Shown here: in pieces, positions 63,107-64,000 of the stretch
Position numbering within the stretch: the stretch's first letter is position 1
Layout of the letters: the number at the start of each line of letters is the position of its first letter
Origin: Paraburkholderia bonniea
GTDB lineage: Bacteria; Pseudomonadota; Gammaproteobacteria; Burkholderiales; Burkholderiaceae
Length of the DNA: 64,000 nt
Direction: 5' to 3'
NCBI RefSeq assembly: GCF_009455625.1
Contig: NZ_QPEQ01000002.1
Coordinates: 62,001 to 126,000, forward strand
Made by a program: the position numbers and the translations under genes
Notes under the pieces: model-generated
Database searches by the model: none
What the model saw: the letters and a program-made list of their open reading frames with translations, nothing else
Told to the model about the DNA's origin: nothing

Positions 63107-63742
63107 TCAGGTATTCGATACGCTCATGGCGATCGGGTTGCCGATAATCGCCAGAAATTCGCGCCGGGTGGAGGCGTCCGTGCGGAAGGTGCCGAGCATG
63201 CGCGAAGTCACCATGCCCACTCCGGCTTTATGCACGCCGCGCGTCGACATGCACTGGTGCGACGCTTCGAGCATGACGCCTACGCCTTTGGGCTGAAGCA
63301 CTTCGTTGAGCGCGTCGGCAATCTGCACGGTCATTTTTTCCTGAATCTGCAGACGCTTGGCAAAGGCATCTACCAGCCGTGCCAGTTTTGAAATGCCCAC
63401 TACCCGTCGTTCGGGCAGATACGCCACATGAGCGCGGCCGATGATCGGCACCATGTGATGCTCGCAATAGCTTTCGAAGCGGATATCTTTCAGCACGATC
63501 ATTTCGTCGTAGCCTTCGACTTCTGAAAACGTGCGCGACAAAATTTCGCGCGGCTCTACTGAATAACCCGCGAAAAATTCTTCATAAGAACGAACAACCC
63601 GGGCTGGCGTATCCAGCAGCCCTTCGCGCTGCGGGTTGTCACCGGCCCAGCGCAGTAATACGCGAACGGCGGCTTCGGCTTCTTCACGGGTGGGGCGCTC
63701 GGGTGTGTCAATGGGCTTCGCAGGCTGCGCATCGCGGCTCAT
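63107..63742 (-). CDS. folE: GTP cyclohydrolase I (FolE)
   Basis: This 211-residue protein has all hallmarks: [40 protein letters not shown] with zinc-binding Cys and His residues, and [16 protein letters not shown] with the second zinc Cys. It converts GTP to dihydroneopterin triphosphate, first step of folate synthesis. ATG 63742 follows AGGAGA; the frame to 63844 is not needed. Ordinary housekeeping gene. Confidence 0.97.
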   Translation of the reverse strand: MSRDAQPAKPIDTPERPTREEAEAAVRVLLRWAGDNPQREGLLDTPARVVRSYEEFFAGYSVEPREILSRTFSEVEGYDEMIVLKDIRFESYCEHHMVPIIGRAHVAYLPERRVVGISKLARLVDAFAKRLQIQEKMTVQIADALNEVLQPKGVGVMLEASHQCMSTRGVHKAGVGMVTSRMLGTFRTDASTRREFLAIIGNPIAMSVSNT

Positions 63743-63969
63743 TTGGGTTCTCCTGTAGAAAATCTGAGGCAAAAGATCGCGCATTGTTCCATGTTTTGGC
63801 CACGGCTGTTGGGACGTGATTCGCTTCACGGTGAGGCGGGTCATGGAATTGTCTGCTCAGGCGGGGGAAATTTCGTTCTATACCCCGTATTGCATTGGCC
63901 CTCTTGCAGTACCAGAAAGAAGCAAGAACAATCGCATGTTGTCCGAACTAATAAAAGAGAGGAGAAGAC

Positions 63970-64000
63970 ATGCGTACTCAGGTGGCGGTCATCGGTGCGG
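63970..64000 (+). CDS. pobA: Start of a FAD-dependent monooxygenase, probably 4-hydroxybenzoate 3-monooxygenase (partial)
   Basis: Only MRTQVAVIGA is in the window, after a good GAGAGGAG ribosome site. The opening matches PobA, where the FAD motif GAGPAG would follow. Other flavoprotein monooxygenases start similarly, so the symbol is tentative. Confidence 0.5.
   Translation, partial: MRTQVAVIGA

Overview
The window is a high-GC Burkholderiaceae chromosome segment, most likely Paraburkholderia or a close host-associated relative. Three things point there: an ornibactin/malleobactin-type siderophore locus in Burkholderia gene order, a luxI-rsaL-luxR quorum-sensing unit of the BraI/RsaL/BraR type, and an IS407-group IS3-family element. 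No rRNA, tRNA or CRISPR array was recognised.

Layout. 1-5.9 kb: secretion-effector-like genes: a partial protein with 83-residue repeats, an ankyrin-like gene split by an insertion sequence, a leucine-rich-repeat (LRR) protein and a 79-residue protein. 6.3-11.7 kb: a MacA-MacB-outer membrane factor exporter and a Sfp-type phosphopantetheinyl transferase. 11.7-12.4 kb: two small, partly decayed membrane-protein genes. 12.8-20.5 kb: the first half of the siderophore locus (Fur box, sigma factor orbS, orbH, G, C, D, F, B). 20.5-35.4 kb: a block of accessory genes with several AT-rich members: three ankyrin or ankyrin-like proteins, an F-box/LRR candidate, a glycine-rich autotransporter, an LD-carboxypeptidase lipoprotein, a small disordered protein and a PKMT-like methyltransferase. 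35.5-58.9 kb: the second half of the siderophore locus (exporter orbE, NRPS orbI and orbJ, acetyltransferase orbK, ornithine hydroxylase pvdA, receptor orbA). 59.1-64 kb: universal stress protein, AHL quorum-sensing genes, serine acetyltransferase, GTP cyclohydrolase I, and the first codons of a pobA-like gene.

How it works together. OrbS is a PvdS-type sigma factor behind a Fur box. TAAA-N17-CGTC sites lie before orbH, orbE, orbI and, unexpectedly, the MacAB operon, so the exporter may secrete the siderophore as PvdRT-OpmQ does for pyoverdine. The NRPSs carry four adenylation domains (A-T-C-A-T-E-C-A-T plus C-A-T-C-T), which fits a hydroxyornithine/hydroxyaspartate/serine/hydroxyornithine tetrapeptide.

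Most notable observation. At least eight transcription units, all effector-like or accessory genes, are preceded by GGAAC-N15/16-GTTACNNA. This has the exact geometry of the HrpL hrp box (GGAACC-N15/16-CCACNNA) with a changed -10 half. It suggests a regulon driven by an ECF sigma factor encoded outside the window, and it corrects several start codons. The sequence also has two apparent one-base homopolymer deletions (orbI and the methyltransferase gene) and many in-frame short tandem repeats in protein linkers.
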